NCBI GenBank assembly: GCA_029907045.1
Contig: JARYMR010000006.1
Location: 1 to 28,939 of the forward strand
Source of the DNA: Candidatus Bathyarchaeota archaeon
GTDB lineage: Archaea; Thermoproteota; Bathyarchaeia; Bathyarchaeales; UBA233
DNA: 28,939 nucleotides
Reading direction: 5' to 3'
Shown: positions 1 through 8,236 of the stretch, piece by piece
Numbering within the stretch: position 1 is the first letter of the stretch
How the letters are laid out: each line of letters opens with the position of its first letter
Made by a program: the position numbers and the translations under genes
The notes under the pieces: generated by a model
Told to the model about the DNA's origin: nothing
Database searches by the model: none
What the model saw: only the letters and a program-made list of their open reading frames with translations

Positions 1-768
1 GGCGAAATTAAGTATGGCGTCGACCCAGCCATGCTTTCTGGACTGCTTATGTCCCAATCCATTGCCTTACCCATCACAATAATCATTTTGCTCATGTATG
101 CTGTGCAGATTGCTGCCACTTCAGTTGCCATGGAAAAAGAGGAGAAAACCCTTGAGACACTATTAACTTTGCCCATGGACCGCCTTGCAATTCTCTGGGG
201 GAAGCTTTCCAGCTCCATCATTGTTGCAGCTGTGGGAGCTGTTGCCTACATGGCTGGCTACAGCTATATGCTTGGCTCTGTTATAGCTGGAATTCCAGCT
301 GGCGTAAGCTTAGATTTAGCCGCTTTGGGGCTTGTCCCGTCGCTTTTTGGCTATTTGCTTTTGGGTTTAACGCTTTTTGTCACTATGCTTTCAGCATTGG
401 CTTTAGCCGTCATAATATCGGCTTTTGCAGAAGACGTTAGAAGCGCCCAATCCCTCGTTAGCTACATTTATCCGCTTGTTTTCATCCCATCCATCGCCCT
501 AATATACTTGGATGTTAACACCTTGCCATACGCCCTAAAACTGGTTTTGTTTGCCATTCCCTTCAGCCACCCAGTCATAGCCTCAAAAGCCATTTTGATG
601 GGAGACTACTTGACAGTCGTTTTCGGCGTAATCTATGTTTCAGCCTTTACGCTGATTGTCATGTATGCAGCCTCAAGACTCTTTGCAACAGAAAAAATCC
701 TAACAGCAAAACTAAAGTTTAAAGGATTAAGAAGACGCAAACAAGTGACCACCGAAGAGTTATCGTAA
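1..768 (+). CDS. ABC-2 type transporter permease (5' truncated by window)
   Basis: Integral membrane subunit of an ABC transporter, NatB/ABC-2 family, probably exporting an unknown substrate with an ATPase encoded upstream outside the window. The frame is open to base 1, so the first in-frame ATG at 31 is probably internal. About six hydrophobic segments are visible. The family signature MEKEEKTLETLLTLP, the cytoplasmic loop after the second helix that precedes GKL, is present. The C-terminus is a basic cytoplasmic tail (KFKGLRRRKQ). The family is clear; the substrate cannot be read from the sequence. Confidence 0.85.
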   Translation, partial: GEIKYGVDPAMLSGLLMSQSIALPITIIILLMYAVQIAATSVAMEKEEKTLETLLTLPMDRLAILWGKLSSSIIVAAVGAVAYMAGYSYMLGSVIAGIPAGVSLDLAALGLVPSLFGYLLLGLTLFVTMLSALALAVIISAFAEDVRSAQSLVSYIYPLVFIPSIALIYLDVNTLPYALKLVLFAIPFSHPVIASKAILMGDYLTVVFGVIYVSAFTLIVMYAASRLFATEKILTAKLKFKGLRRRKQVTTEELS

Positions 769-811
769 AGCTTTTCCATTAAACCGCACAAAGTTGCAGT
801 TAGGTGTTTAC

Positions 812-1915
812 ATGGGTATTCAACAAATTGAAGTTTTCCCTGTAACCTTACACTATAAAGAACCATTTAGAATAGCGCCAGGTGCCCACACAGAAAGCCA
901 CAATGTCATTGTGAAAATAGCTACAGATTATGATGTGATAGGTTGGGGAGAATCCTCACCATCGGAAAGGGTGACTGGCGAAACTGCAGAAACCGTTATC
1001 AACGTTATTGATAAAATTGCGCCAAAACTTATTGGAATGTGCCCCTTAAGAATTGAGCAAACAGTTGAAGTTATGGACTCAATTGTAAAGGGTAATCCCG
1101 CTGCAAAAGCAGCCATAGACATAGCCTTACATGACATTTTAGGAAAAACAGCTCGTAAACCCCTTTTCATGTTGATGGGTGGATATCGCACAGAAGTGTT
1201 AACTGACATAACTTTAGGAATAAAGTTTCCAAAGGAAATGGCAAAAGACGCCGCAAAAGCCGTTAAAAGAGGTTTTAAAGCCTTAAAAGTTAAGGTTGGC
1301 GTTAACCCAACAGAAGACGTTGAACGCTTAAGGCTTATCCGCAAAGCGGCTGGCGAAGATATTCAAATAAGAATTGATGCAAACCAAGGGTGGACACCCA
1401 AACAAGCCATAGGAGCCCTAAACAAAATGGAAAAATTCAACATCCAATTCGCAGAACAGCCAGTCCCAGCAGAAAACATAAAAGGCTTAATAAAAGTTAA
1501 GAAAAATTCGCCCATACCCATAATGGCAGACGAAAGCATCCACTCTCCAGAAGACGCCATCCGCCTAATAAAAGCCGAAGCCGTAGACCTAATAAACATA
1601 AAACTGATGAAAAGCGGAGGAATACTAGAAGGAAGAAAAATCGCCGAAATCGCCGAAGCCGCAGGCATACCATGCATGATAGGATGCATGGGAGAATCCG
1701 AAATAGGCATAGCCGCAGGAGCCAACTTGGCTGCAGCAGTCAAAAACATACAATACGCAGACTTAGACTCAGACATTTTATTAAGGGATAAGCTTGCAAA
1801 AAAGGGCGGAACAAAAGTAAAAAATTCCATGCGCACATTTCCAAAACAAAACGGGTTAGGCATAAAAGAACTAGACGAAAAACTGTTAGGAAAGCCAAAA
1901 AAGATTTACAAATAA
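812..1915 (+). CDS. Enolase-superfamily dipeptide epimerase (L-Ala-D/L-Glu epimerase type)
   Basis: Mandelate racemase/muconate lactonizing enzyme fold, 367 aa from the ATG at 812. I prefer this start to the in-frame TTG at 794 because AGGTG at 802-806 lies 5 nt before it. The N-terminal capping domain is about residues 1-125 and a TIM barrel follows. Catalytic residues are all visible: the KxK pair K159/K161, metal ligands D189 (DANQGW), E215 and D240 (ADES), and the opposite base K264. The spacing matches Bacillus L-Ala-D/L-Glu epimerase as I recall it. A DLD motif at 317-319 corresponds to the DxD that binds the dipeptide alpha-amino group in dipeptide epimerases. The likely reaction is epimerisation of a dipeptide; the exact substrate is unknown. 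It lies 35 bp upstream of the FBPase gene on the same strand. Confidence 0.85.
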   Translation: MGIQQIEVFPVTLHYKEPFRIAPGAHTESHNVIVKIATDYDVIGWGESSPSERVTGETAETVINVIDKIAPKLIGMCPLRIEQTVEVMDSIVKGNPAAKAAIDIALHDILGKTARKPLFMLMGGYRTEVLTDITLGIKFPKEMAKDAAKAVKRGFKALKVKVGVNPTEDVERLRLIRKAAGEDIQIRIDANQGWTPKQAIGALNKMEKFNIQFAEQPVPAENIKGLIKVKKNSPIPIMADESIHSPEDAIRLIKAEAVDLINIKLMKSGGILEGRKIAEIAEAAGIPCMIGCMGESEIGIAAGANLAAAVKNIQYADLDSDILLRDKLAKKGGTKVKNSMRTFPKQNGLGIKELDEKLLGKPKKIYK

Positions 1916-1935
1916 CTCACATTTACTAAAAAATA

Positions 1936-1941
1936 AAGGAG
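1936..1941 (+). promoter_or_regulatory. Ribosome-binding site of the GlpX gene
   Basis: AAGGAG lies 9 nt before the TTG at 1951 and fixes that non-ATG start. Confidence 0.6.
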
Positions 1942-1950
1942 CAACAACCA

Positions 1951-2940
1951 TTGGTTTCTCTTAGAGCTTTAGCACCTTCATTAACACGCATTACCATCGC
2001 TGCTGCCGTAGGAGCTGCATTGCATATAGGACAAGGCAACCCAGACTTGATAGACGCAAAGGCTGTGGAATTTTCAAGGGCTGTCCTTGCCCAAACAGAT
2101 GTTGAAGGCGAAGTCATATCATGCGAAGGACCAAAAGACAACGCACCAGCCTTTATGAAAAGAGAAAAAGTTGGAACAGGAAAAGGGCCAAAAGTTGAGT
2201 TTGTCATAGACCCAGTGGACGGAAGCACAGCTGCATCAAAAGGCAGAAAAGACGCCATTTCCGCCCTTGCTTGTGCGCCAGCAGGCTGTTTTCAAGTTCT
2301 TCCAGACGATGGATACTATTTCAAAGTGGCAACCGATTACCACTCCATAGGCAAAATTTCCCTTGACATGCCCATAGAAGAAATAGTGCGAACAGTTGCC
2401 AAAGAAAAAAGTCTGCCCCTCGAAAACTTCACAGTTATAATGCTGGAACGAGAAAGGCACTTAGAAATTCTTAAAACTCTTAGAAAATTAGGCGTAAGAA
2501 TAATTTTAATTCCAGACGGCGACATAGCCGCAGCCGTCGCCACATGCATCCCAAGCTCAGGCGTAGACCTCCTAATAGGTGCGGGCGCTGGACCAGAAGC
2601 AACAATAGCGGCAACAGCCGTGAAATGCTTAGGTGGAACAATGCTTGTAAAAGTTTGGCAAGACAAAAAAGATGACCGAAAAAGATTGAAGAGACTAGAA
2701 AAGGAAGGCGTCGACATAGAAAAAGTCTACAATCAAGAAGAGTTGGCAAAGGGCAACGAGCTAGTTTTTGCTGCTTCAGGTGTAACGAAAGGCGAACTCT
2801 TGGACGGTGTCCGCTTCATCCCCAACGGAGCCATAGTAAACTCTATCTGCATGAGACTCCCAAGCGGAACCGTGGAAAAATCAGAAACAACGTTACGATT
2901 TAAAGCCCACCCAATCTACAAACACTTCATAATAAAATAA
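1951..2940 (+). CDS. glpX: Class II fructose-1,6-bisphosphatase (GlpX family)
   Basis: 329 aa, near the usual family length, from a TTG start supported by AAGGAG. GlpX hydrolyses fructose-1,6-bisphosphate to fructose-6-phosphate in gluconeogenesis. It belongs to the lithium-sensitive phosphatase superfamily. The N-terminus RALAPSLTRIT matches the family opening. CEG (58-60), DNAP, EKVGTGKGP and the metal-binding DPVDGST (87-93) follow in order. The C-terminal half carries GDIAAA, GAGAGPEA and VFAASGVTKG, typical of GlpX substrate-binding loops. Many archaea use the bifunctional FBP aldolase/phosphatase instead, so a class II enzyme here is a less common choice. Sedoheptulose bisphosphate could be an alternative substrate. 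Confidence 0.88.
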   Translation: MVSLRALAPSLTRITIAAAVGAALHIGQGNPDLIDAKAVEFSRAVLAQTDVEGEVISCEGPKDNAPAFMKREKVGTGKGPKVEFVIDPVDGSTAASKGRKDAISALACAPAGCFQVLPDDGYYFKVATDYHSIGKISLDMPIEEIVRTVAKEKSLPLENFTVIMLERERHLEILKTLRKLGVRIILIPDGDIAAAVATCIPSSGVDLLIGAGAGPEATIAATAVKCLGGTMLVKVWQDKKDDRKRLKRLEKEGVDIEKVYNQEELAKGNELVFAASGVTKGELLDGVRFIPNGAIVNSICMRLPSGTVEKSETTLRFKAHPIYKHFIIK

Positions 2941-3019
2941 CCAAAAAAATAGTGAAGTTCAAATTCTAATATCTTCTGTGAGATGTTCATGCGTAAAACA
3001 ATGGAGAAAAGAGAAATAA

Positions 3020-4278
3020 TTATAGTTGACGTTTGCGGATTTTCTTTTTTAATATTGCGAGCGAAGTTGGGATGACGTATATAAGCAGCATCATAGCAGA
3101 ATGGAATTCGGGAATAATTATGTCGCTGAACAGATAGGCGACGTAGGTTGGGTCATGTTTAATTGGCAGTCCATCCCAAATGGGATAGCAAATTCTGTAA
3201 AGAAATGCCGAGGCGTTATAGTCCAAGTTGATTTCTCCTCCAATACCGCCCATTGAAGGAAACAGATCGCTAAGGTTTAGGTTTCCCTCGAAATAAGCCA
3301 AGATCCAATCCAGCCGAGATTGAACCCCTTGAGGAACACTCGTTGTGGCTGCCGCCTCCGACTTCATTTGGTATGTTTCTATATTTTCACCTCTTGTAAG
3401 ATTATAGTTTTCACCGAAAAGAAACTCGTATGCCTTTATTATTTCCACAGCGACCTCCCCACTCATTATAGCCGTGGCCGGATTTTCCGCTGTTGTAGAG
3501 TTGTAAGGTTCGCCATTGACGTATGCTGTATATGATTTAGCTGAGATGGTTACAGTGCTGAAAAGCAAAGAAAGGCTTAGCCCATCTAGTGAAACTGAAG
3601 TCTCGCCTAAAGGTTGAATTTCAGTTATGTTTCCGACGTCAAAGCTTTCCTTTATGTAGAAAACATTTTCTATGACATAAAAATCGTAATCGAAGCCTAG
3701 ATGATCAATCATTACTCTGGCTGCTCCTTGTCCTGGTTGTTGCTCTGGGTACAGGAGAAACCCATCTATTGTGCCATATTTGAAACCCCATTTATAATGC
3801 GGGATTTCGTTGTCTAGAATTTTTTGAATCGGGGTAATTTCGTAGCTAATACTGCTGTTTACAAGTAAGTAATATTTGATTTCAGTTTCTCCAAAGGTAA
3901 AATTAGCCTGTGGAATGCCGTCTCCACTTGTGTCATTGTAAACTTCCATCAACGTTAGGGTTTTCCCAACAAACACTTCAGTGTCATTTTCAACTTGAAG
4001 TGCTGACCTAGGAAGTTTATAATAGGCGAGTTAACTTCATCGGAGAAGAGAGAGCAATAGATGACTTGTGTTTTAGAAACGTTGATCCAAACATACCATA
4101 TATCCCCAATTGTTATGGAAATAGTTTCATTCGCATATTCCAAGTTTGTGTCAACAAATATTTGAGAAGCTGTAGCTTTAATGTCGAGAGGTGCGTGGGT
4201 TGAGAACCACATCGGCGACGACATTAACGCGACGAGTAAGCCAAACAAAGAGAATAACAAGCAAATGAAAAGTCTCAT
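3020..4278 (-). pseudogene. Secreted membrane-anchored protein with PEF-CTERM-like tail, frame-disrupted
   Basis: Two minus-strand reading frames join into one protein of about 419 aa. The first (4278 to 3955) starts at an ATG preceded by AGGTGATG. It opens with a signal or anchor helix (RLFICLLFSLFGLLVALM) and continues as extracellular-looking sequence with NxS/T sites. It then runs out of frame. The second frame can be read back past its first possible start (GTG, 3976) as PRSALQVENDTEVFVGKT, which continues the first sensibly. A single 1-nt change near 4015-4030 would rejoin them. The C-terminus has IIPEF, a hydrophobic helix, then KKKIRKRQ, like archaeal PEF-CTERM sorting tails processed by archaeosortases. 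The function is unknown. The break may be a sequencing error or a real mutation. Confidence 0.6.
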
Positions 4279-4460
4279 ATCATCACCTACAAATAGTTCT
4301 TGAGACGTTAAATATTAACCTATGTTTCAGAACAACCAATACAAACCTAAGGCTTCTGAACGTTTAATATAATGTCAATCAGCTCATAAGTTAGCCTTCC
4401 TTCATAGCTGGCCAAAAAGTGTACATAGGATAATGTGGGGCCGGCCGGATTTGAACCGAC

Positions 4461-4494
4461 GACCTTTCCCCGGAAACAGCGTTTGGCTGCTCCT
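4461..4494 (-). other. tRNA-Trp variable-region insertion (probable intron 2, about 29 nt)
   Basis: The mature variable loop is expected to be about AGGTC (4465-4461). The extra 29 nt contain a hairpin, AGCAGC-CAAAC-GCTGTT. Intron CGGG can pair with exon CCCG, leaving TAG and GAA as flanking bulges. That resembles a relaxed bulge-helix-bulge, but the exact cut sites are ambiguous because AGG occurs at both ends. Confidence 0.5.
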
Positions 4495-4500
4495 ACGGGT

Positions 4501-4568
4501 TTCTCTATGACCGCTCCAGAATTTCTTCATTCCGCATGGTGCGGTCCGCAAACCCGTTTGCGTATATT
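4501..4568 (-). other. tRNA-Trp intron 1 (position 37/38)
   Basis: 68 nt inferred from mature tRNA geometry; the exact cut is uncertain by about one base. It contains the hairpins CGCAAA-CGGG-TTTGCG and CCGCA-CCA-TGCGG. ATTCTGGAG near the 3' end is complementary to the anticodon loop region CTCCAGAAT, as expected for a bulge-helix-bulge substrate. No convincing box C/D pair is present. Confidence 0.7.
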
Positions 4569-4638
4569 CTGGAGCCCGTCGTCATACCTTCCTAGACTAC
4601 GGCCCCGCCTTGTTTTGAGGTAGTAGATTTACTGGAAT

Positions 4639-4651
4639 GATAAAATATATG
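4639..4651 (-). promoter_or_regulatory. Putative TATA box of the tRNA-Trp gene
   Basis: On the minus strand this reads CATATATTTTATC. It lies about 35-40 nt upstream of the tRNA 5' end, compatible with a short leader. Confidence 0.4.
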
Positions 4652-4829
4652 CGTTATTCTTATTTCTATAGAAAGGTTAGAGGCTGTAATGGAATGGCTT
4701 GGCTTTTGAAGAAGGAATTAGGCGAGAGTTGCCGGCGACTTCGGAATATGGGAAGCCATCATTAAAGAAAAAGGCTAAAAGACTATTTCAAAAGCGAAAA
4801 GTTAATGAGCAAAGGCTTAACGTGTATTT

Positions 4830-4957
4830 TGGGGTTTGCCGGTCATAGGGCGCGGGACCCACCTGATCCCATTCCGAACTCAGAAGTTAAACCGTGCTCC
4901 GTTCCCGGTTGTAGTGTGGTCTTCGGCCACGCGAAGCCGGGAAAGCTGGCAGCCCCA
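4830..4957 (+). rRNA. 5S ribosomal RNA
   Basis: 128 nt with terminal helix TGGGG (4830-4834) pairing with CCCCA (4953-4957). The conserved loop B/C region is clear: CCCATTCCGAACTCAGAAGTTAAA. So are the CTTCGG hairpin and the GCGAAGCCGGGAAAGC helix IV/V region. No 16S or 23S gene is nearby, so this is an unlinked 5S gene, common in archaea. The open frames that cross it are spurious. Confidence 0.95.
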
Positions 4958-5032
4958 CTTAGAGTGTTTAAATTTGGAGGGGAATTACCTAAAATTTATA
5001 ACTAAGCGTTTGATAGTTTTTCGAAAGGTGAG

Positions 5033-6166
5033 TTGGTAATAGTGTTTGAATTGATGATGCTCTTGGGAATAGTGCTGTTGCAGATTGACTTATCTCAGAT
5101 TATAAGCCTCCTTTACATTCTTTTCTTTGTATTTTTCATATTTTATGGACAACGAATCCAACTACAAGTTACGCTGAGAGAGGTGGAAAGCTCACTTTAC
5201 AAATTGAAATATATAAAGGATGAAGGAAGAAAAATTGCCATAGAAACAATTAAAGAAATTGGGAAGCCTCAGACTGAACCAGCCAGTAGAGTTGACAGAT
5301 TTTTAGAATATTTCACAATATCGCCGCAAAGTCTTGACCCCGCTGGCGTTGTTTGGAAGCTTGAGCATATCCTTGACGTGAGGGATGCCCGATTTAAGGA
5401 TGAAGTTAAAATGATGGCTCCAGCGGCGGATGAAACACAAGCAAACAATTTAGAAAACACTTTGGAAGCTGCTATGGCGTTAAACTACATTTACAAAGTG
5501 ATAAGGCATTACTTTTTGCTTGGTAAGAAAACATTAAGCCTCTATGTTATAATGCAATTGCAAATGATTTTACCATTAGTTATGCGGGAAGCTGAAGCCT
5601 ACGCCAGCGCATTAAAAGCCTTCGCCTACGGTCAACCAATAGGCGATGGAGCAGGCGCCCTAGTGGCAGCAAAACTTATGCATGGACACGAAACAAGAAA
5701 ACTACCAAAAGACTGTGTTGTCGCAACAGTTCCAATAGAAGGACGCACAGCCTACGTTATCAAAGCAGAGGGACCTGGAGGAAATGTTGGTAAAATTGGG
5801 GATGCCATTAAAACAGTAATAGAGGAAAATGAAGGAAAAATTGCCACAATAATTATGGTTGATGCTGCCTTGAAGCTTGAGGGCGAAGAGGTTGGCGAGG
5901 TTGCTGAAGGTGTTGGAACAGCCATAGGCGGACCTGGAGTTGACCAATTCAAGATTGAAGAATCAATTCTGAAATATCGTATTCCAATAAATGCTGTGAT
6001 AATAAAAGAGAATATTGGCGATGCAGTTTCGCCCATGCGGAAAGAAATTTTTGATGCAGTCGACAATGCCATTGAAAGGATAAAGCATGTTATCTTGGAA
6101 AGAACTAAGGAAGGAGACAAAGTGATAATTGCTGGAGCTGGCAACACTATTGGCATAGGACAGTAG
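5033..6166 (+). CDS. DUF1512 family membrane protein
   Basis: 377 aa conserved archaeal protein of unknown function, recognised as DUF1512. The N-terminus has one long hydrophobic segment (about residues 8-39), then a soluble domain. Characteristic stretches include LDPAGVVWKLEHILD, GDGAGALVAAKLM, VPIEGRTAYVIKAEGPGGNVG and the C-terminal GAGNTIGIGQ. The glycine-rich, Rossmann-like segments suggest ligand binding, but no catalytic motif is assignable. The start is TTG at 5033 or GTG at 5042; AAAGGTGA at 5024-5031 lies upstream, close to the first and 10 nt from the second. It is followed after 3 bp by the next gene, so the two are probably cotranscribed. Confidence 0.8.
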   Translation: MVIVFELMMLLGIVLLQIDLSQIISLLYILFFVFFIFYGQRIQLQVTLREVESSLYKLKYIKDEGRKIAIETIKEIGKPQTEPASRVDRFLEYFTISPQSLDPAGVVWKLEHILDVRDARFKDEVKMMAPAADETQANNLENTLEAAMALNYIYKVIRHYFLLGKKTLSLYVIMQLQMILPLVMREAEAYASALKAFAYGQPIGDGAGALVAAKLMHGHETRKLPKDCVVATVPIEGRTAYVIKAEGPGGNVGKIGDAIKTVIEENEGKIATIIMVDAALKLEGEEVGEVAEGVGTAIGGPGVDQFKIEESILKYRIPINAVIIKENIGDAVSPMRKEIFDAVDNAIERIKHVILERTKEGDKVIIAGAGNTIGIGQ

Positions 6167-6169
6167 GAG

Positions 6170-6592
6170 ATGATTAAAATGAGTAAAGCTTCAACATCTA
6201 CACCAGCAAAAATCTCTTCATTCATATTGATGATAATTTTTGTAACTTTGGCATTATCTTTAACAGTTCTTATAGTAGCCATAAACGCCTTTATTGCCGA
6301 ACAAGAAGTTTTTGCAGGATATCTCTTATTGATAGGCTTCTTGGGCGTAGCCTTTTCCACATATCTACTGTTTCAAACCAGAAGGCGAATATTGAGTTTG
6401 AGAATTGAACTTCCGCAGATAACAACCACAATTGAGTGTAGAAAATGCGGCTTCAAAAGCGTCAGAGAGTTTCAGCGGGGCGATTACATATTTAAGGAAG
6501 TTGAGCCTTGCCAAAAATGTAATGATAAAATGTTAATAACAGCAATTTACAGAGAAGCTAGAGAGAAGGAAAGGGAACGCTTTCCTTTTTAG
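6170..6592 (+). CDS. Small membrane protein with C-terminal zinc ribbon
   Basis: 140 aa. Two hydrophobic helices at about residues 14-40 and 45-68 precede a basic linker (QTRRR). A cytoplasmic zinc-ribbon-like unit follows, with paired cysteines CRKCG and CQKC about 24 residues apart. It starts 3 bp after the DUF1512 stop, which suggests a two-gene unit working at the membrane. Its 3' end overlaps the convergent methionine aminopeptidase gene by 4 bp. The specific function is not recognised. Confidence 0.75.
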   Translation: MIKMSKASTSTPAKISSFILMIIFVTLALSLTVLIVAINAFIAEQEVFAGYLLLIGFLGVAFSTYLLFQTRRRILSLRIELPQITTTIECRKCGFKSVREFQRGDYIFKEVEPCQKCNDKMLITAIYREAREKERERFPF

Positions 6593-7494
6593 GTTAGGAC
6601 AAGGCATCCGCTTTCGACTATCAAAACTGTGTGTTCAGCCTGCGCTACGGGTTTTCTGCTGGCTTCAATGAATACTGGATATCCCATTATGGATTTGGAA
6701 GCTAACAATTCTTTGAAGGCTTCTTGATAATGCGCTTGTGGAACCACATTTTTTAACCAGCGTTCAGCAAAGGGTAATGTTCTAAAGTTTTCCTCAATGT
6801 ATTTTAGAAGCTTTTTCGAGTGGTGGCTTCTCAATGACCGTGATTTTAGAAAACGGAAAATTGTGACTTCTTCGCTGTCTTTCACCCTACCAATAGCATT
6901 TGGGAGAGTTACGAATGGTTCAATGGCGTAAACTTCGCCCAATTTAATTTTTGAAAACGACAAATGTGAAACATTAGGTATGGAAGTGCCAGCATGCACG
7001 AGATATCTGCCAACTTGATGCCCAGTTAAGTTTGAAATGGGTTTAAAACCTCGGGATTTTATGGTTTTTTCTATGATGGCGCCAAGTTTTGATGTGGAAA
7101 TTTCTGGACGGATGTTTTCTATGGCTGTTTTTAGGGCTTGCTCTGCTGCTTCTACAAGGTTTTCATATTCTGGGTTAAAACATAAAGTGACAGCGGTGTC
7201 TGTTACATAACCATCTACGTGGACGCCTATGTCCACTTTGACCAAGGAGTTTTTTGGAATTTTACTTCTATCATTTGGAGGCGAAGTATAATGCGCTGCA
7301 ATTTCGTTTATTGAAACGTTGCAGGGAAAAGCTGGTTTTCCGCCTTTCTTGCGTATGAGGTTTTCTGCTTTTTCGCATACCTCAATTATTGGCATTTCTT
7401 CATGCACAAAACTTTTAATTTCTTCCCTTGTTTCACGGAGAATTTTTCCAGACAAACGCAGCTTTTTTAGGGCTTCCTCATCATAAACGCTCAT
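6589..7494 (-). CDS. map: Methionine aminopeptidase, type II
   Basis: Removes the initiator methionine from nascent proteins. 301 aa from the ATG at 7494; an in-frame GTG at 7503 would add three residues. The pita-bread fold is intact. Dinuclear metal ligands are D88 (KVDIG), D99 (VTDTAV), H159 (GHQVG), E192 (AIEPF) and E287 (QAEHT), with the spacing of Pyrococcus MetAP2. The insert between E192 and E287 carries the helical subdomain that defines type II. It is convergent with the zinc-ribbon gene and divergent from the UPF0173 gene. Confidence 0.95.
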   Translation of the reverse strand: MSVYDEEALKKLRLSGKILRETREEIKSFVHEEMPIIEVCEKAENLIRKKGGKPAFPCNVSINEIAAHYTSPPNDRSKIPKNSLVKVDIGVHVDGYVTDTAVTLCFNPEYENLVEAAEQALKTAIENIRPEISTSKLGAIIEKTIKSRGFKPISNLTGHQVGRYLVHAGTSIPNVSHLSFSKIKLGEVYAIEPFVTLPNAIGRVKDSEEVTIFRFLKSRSLRSHHSKKLLKYIEENFRTLPFAERWLKNVVPQAHYQEAFKELLASKSIMGYPVFIEASRKPVAQAEHTVLIVESGCLVLT

Positions 7495-7564
7495 TGATTT
7501 CACACTATTTTTATTAATGCTAACAAGGTTATAGTTTAAAAGTTTAATTTAAAAGGTGATGTGT

Positions 7565-8236
7565 TTGGTTAAAATAACATGGTTTGGACATGCAGCCTTC
7601 AAAATTGAAATTGCAGACAAAATTGTTTTGGTTGACCCGTGGCTTGATGGAAACCCAACATCGCCAGTGAAGGCTTCAGAAATAGATAAGGCGGACATAG
7701 TTTTTGTTACCCACGACCATGGAGACCATTTAGGCGAAGCCTTCGCCATCTGCAAGAGGACAAATGCAACTTTTGCGGCTGTGGTGGAGCTTGCTCATTA
7801 CGCGCAAGAGAATGGTGTAAAAAATGCTGTTGGATTAAATTTTGGCGGAACCATAGAAATTAAGGGAGTGAAGCTTTCCATTGTTCCAGCAGTTCACACA
7901 TGCTCCAGAGGAGCGCCTACTGGCGTAATAGTTCAAGGTGAGGGCAAAACTGTTTATCATGCTGGGGACACAGCCTTTTTTGGGGACATGCAGTTTATAG
8001 GCGAGTTTTACAAGCTTGATTTGGCTTTGATTCCCATAGGAGGCTACTACACTATGGATGCAAAAGAGGCGGTGGAAGCCATTAAACTGCTTAAGCCTAA
8101 AGTTGTTATTCCAATGCATTATAAGACTTTTCCAGTTTTGGCGCAGTCAGCAGACGAGTTTGTGAAAATTGCTAAAGAAAAAGTGCCAAAAGCGAAAGTC
8201 ATTGTGCTCAAGCCTGGCGAAAGCTACCAGTTTTAA
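7565..8236 (+). CDS. UPF0173 metallo-beta-lactamase-fold hydrolase
   Basis: Metal-dependent hydrolase of the UPF0173 family, substrate unknown. 223 aa from TTG at 7565. That start gives the family N-terminus MVKITWFGHAAF and has AAGGTGAT (7553-7560) 4 nt upstream; GTG 7556 and ATG 7559 are less likely. Metal-binding residues are visible: THDHGDH (H50, H52, D54, H55), H111 (AVHTC), D135 (HAGDT) and H185 (PMHYKTFP). Length fits the family. The gene is divergent from map and convergent with the flavin reductase gene, overlapping it by 4 bp at 8233-8236. Confidence 0.9.
   Translation: MVKITWFGHAAFKIEIADKIVLVDPWLDGNPTSPVKASEIDKADIVFVTHDHGDHLGEAFAICKRTNATFAAVVELAHYAQENGVKNAVGLNFGGTIEIKGVKLSIVPAVHTCSRGAPTGVIVQGEGKTVYHAGDTAFFGDMQFIGEFYKLDLALIPIGGYYTMDAKEAVEAIKLLKPKVVIPMHYKTFPVLAQSADEFVKIAKEKVPKAKVIVLKPGESYQF

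Larger units (their letters stand above)
4436..4606 (-). tRNA. tRNA-Trp(CCA) precursor with two probable introns
   Basis: Read on the minus strand from 4606: acceptor GGGGCCG pairs with CGGCCCC (4443-4437), discriminator A at 4436. The D-arm is 4597-4581. The anticodon stem ACGGG (4579-4575) and loop CTCCAGA give anticodon CCA at 4572-4570. The T-arm is GTCGG-TTCAAAT-CCGGC (4460-4444). The 3' half of the anticodon stem, CCCGT, appears only at 4499-4495, giving a 68-nt intron at canonical position 37/38. A further 34 nt separate CCCGT from the T stem where about 5 are expected, which implies a second insertion of about 29 nt. CCA is not encoded. TrpRS is encoded in the same window. Confidence 0.88.

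Noticed and set aside
4501..4568. Box C/D guide RNA inside the tRNA-Trp intron, as in haloarchaea
   Set aside because: ATGAAGA is an imperfect C box and no CTGA D box is present at the right place.
4435..4623. Open reading frame across the tRNA-Trp locus
   Set aside because: It overlaps a tRNA with a complete cloverleaf on the other strand; the peptide has no recognisable features.
4805..5039. Two open frames across the 5S rRNA
   Set aside because: Both lie over a clear 5S gene and translate rRNA sequence.
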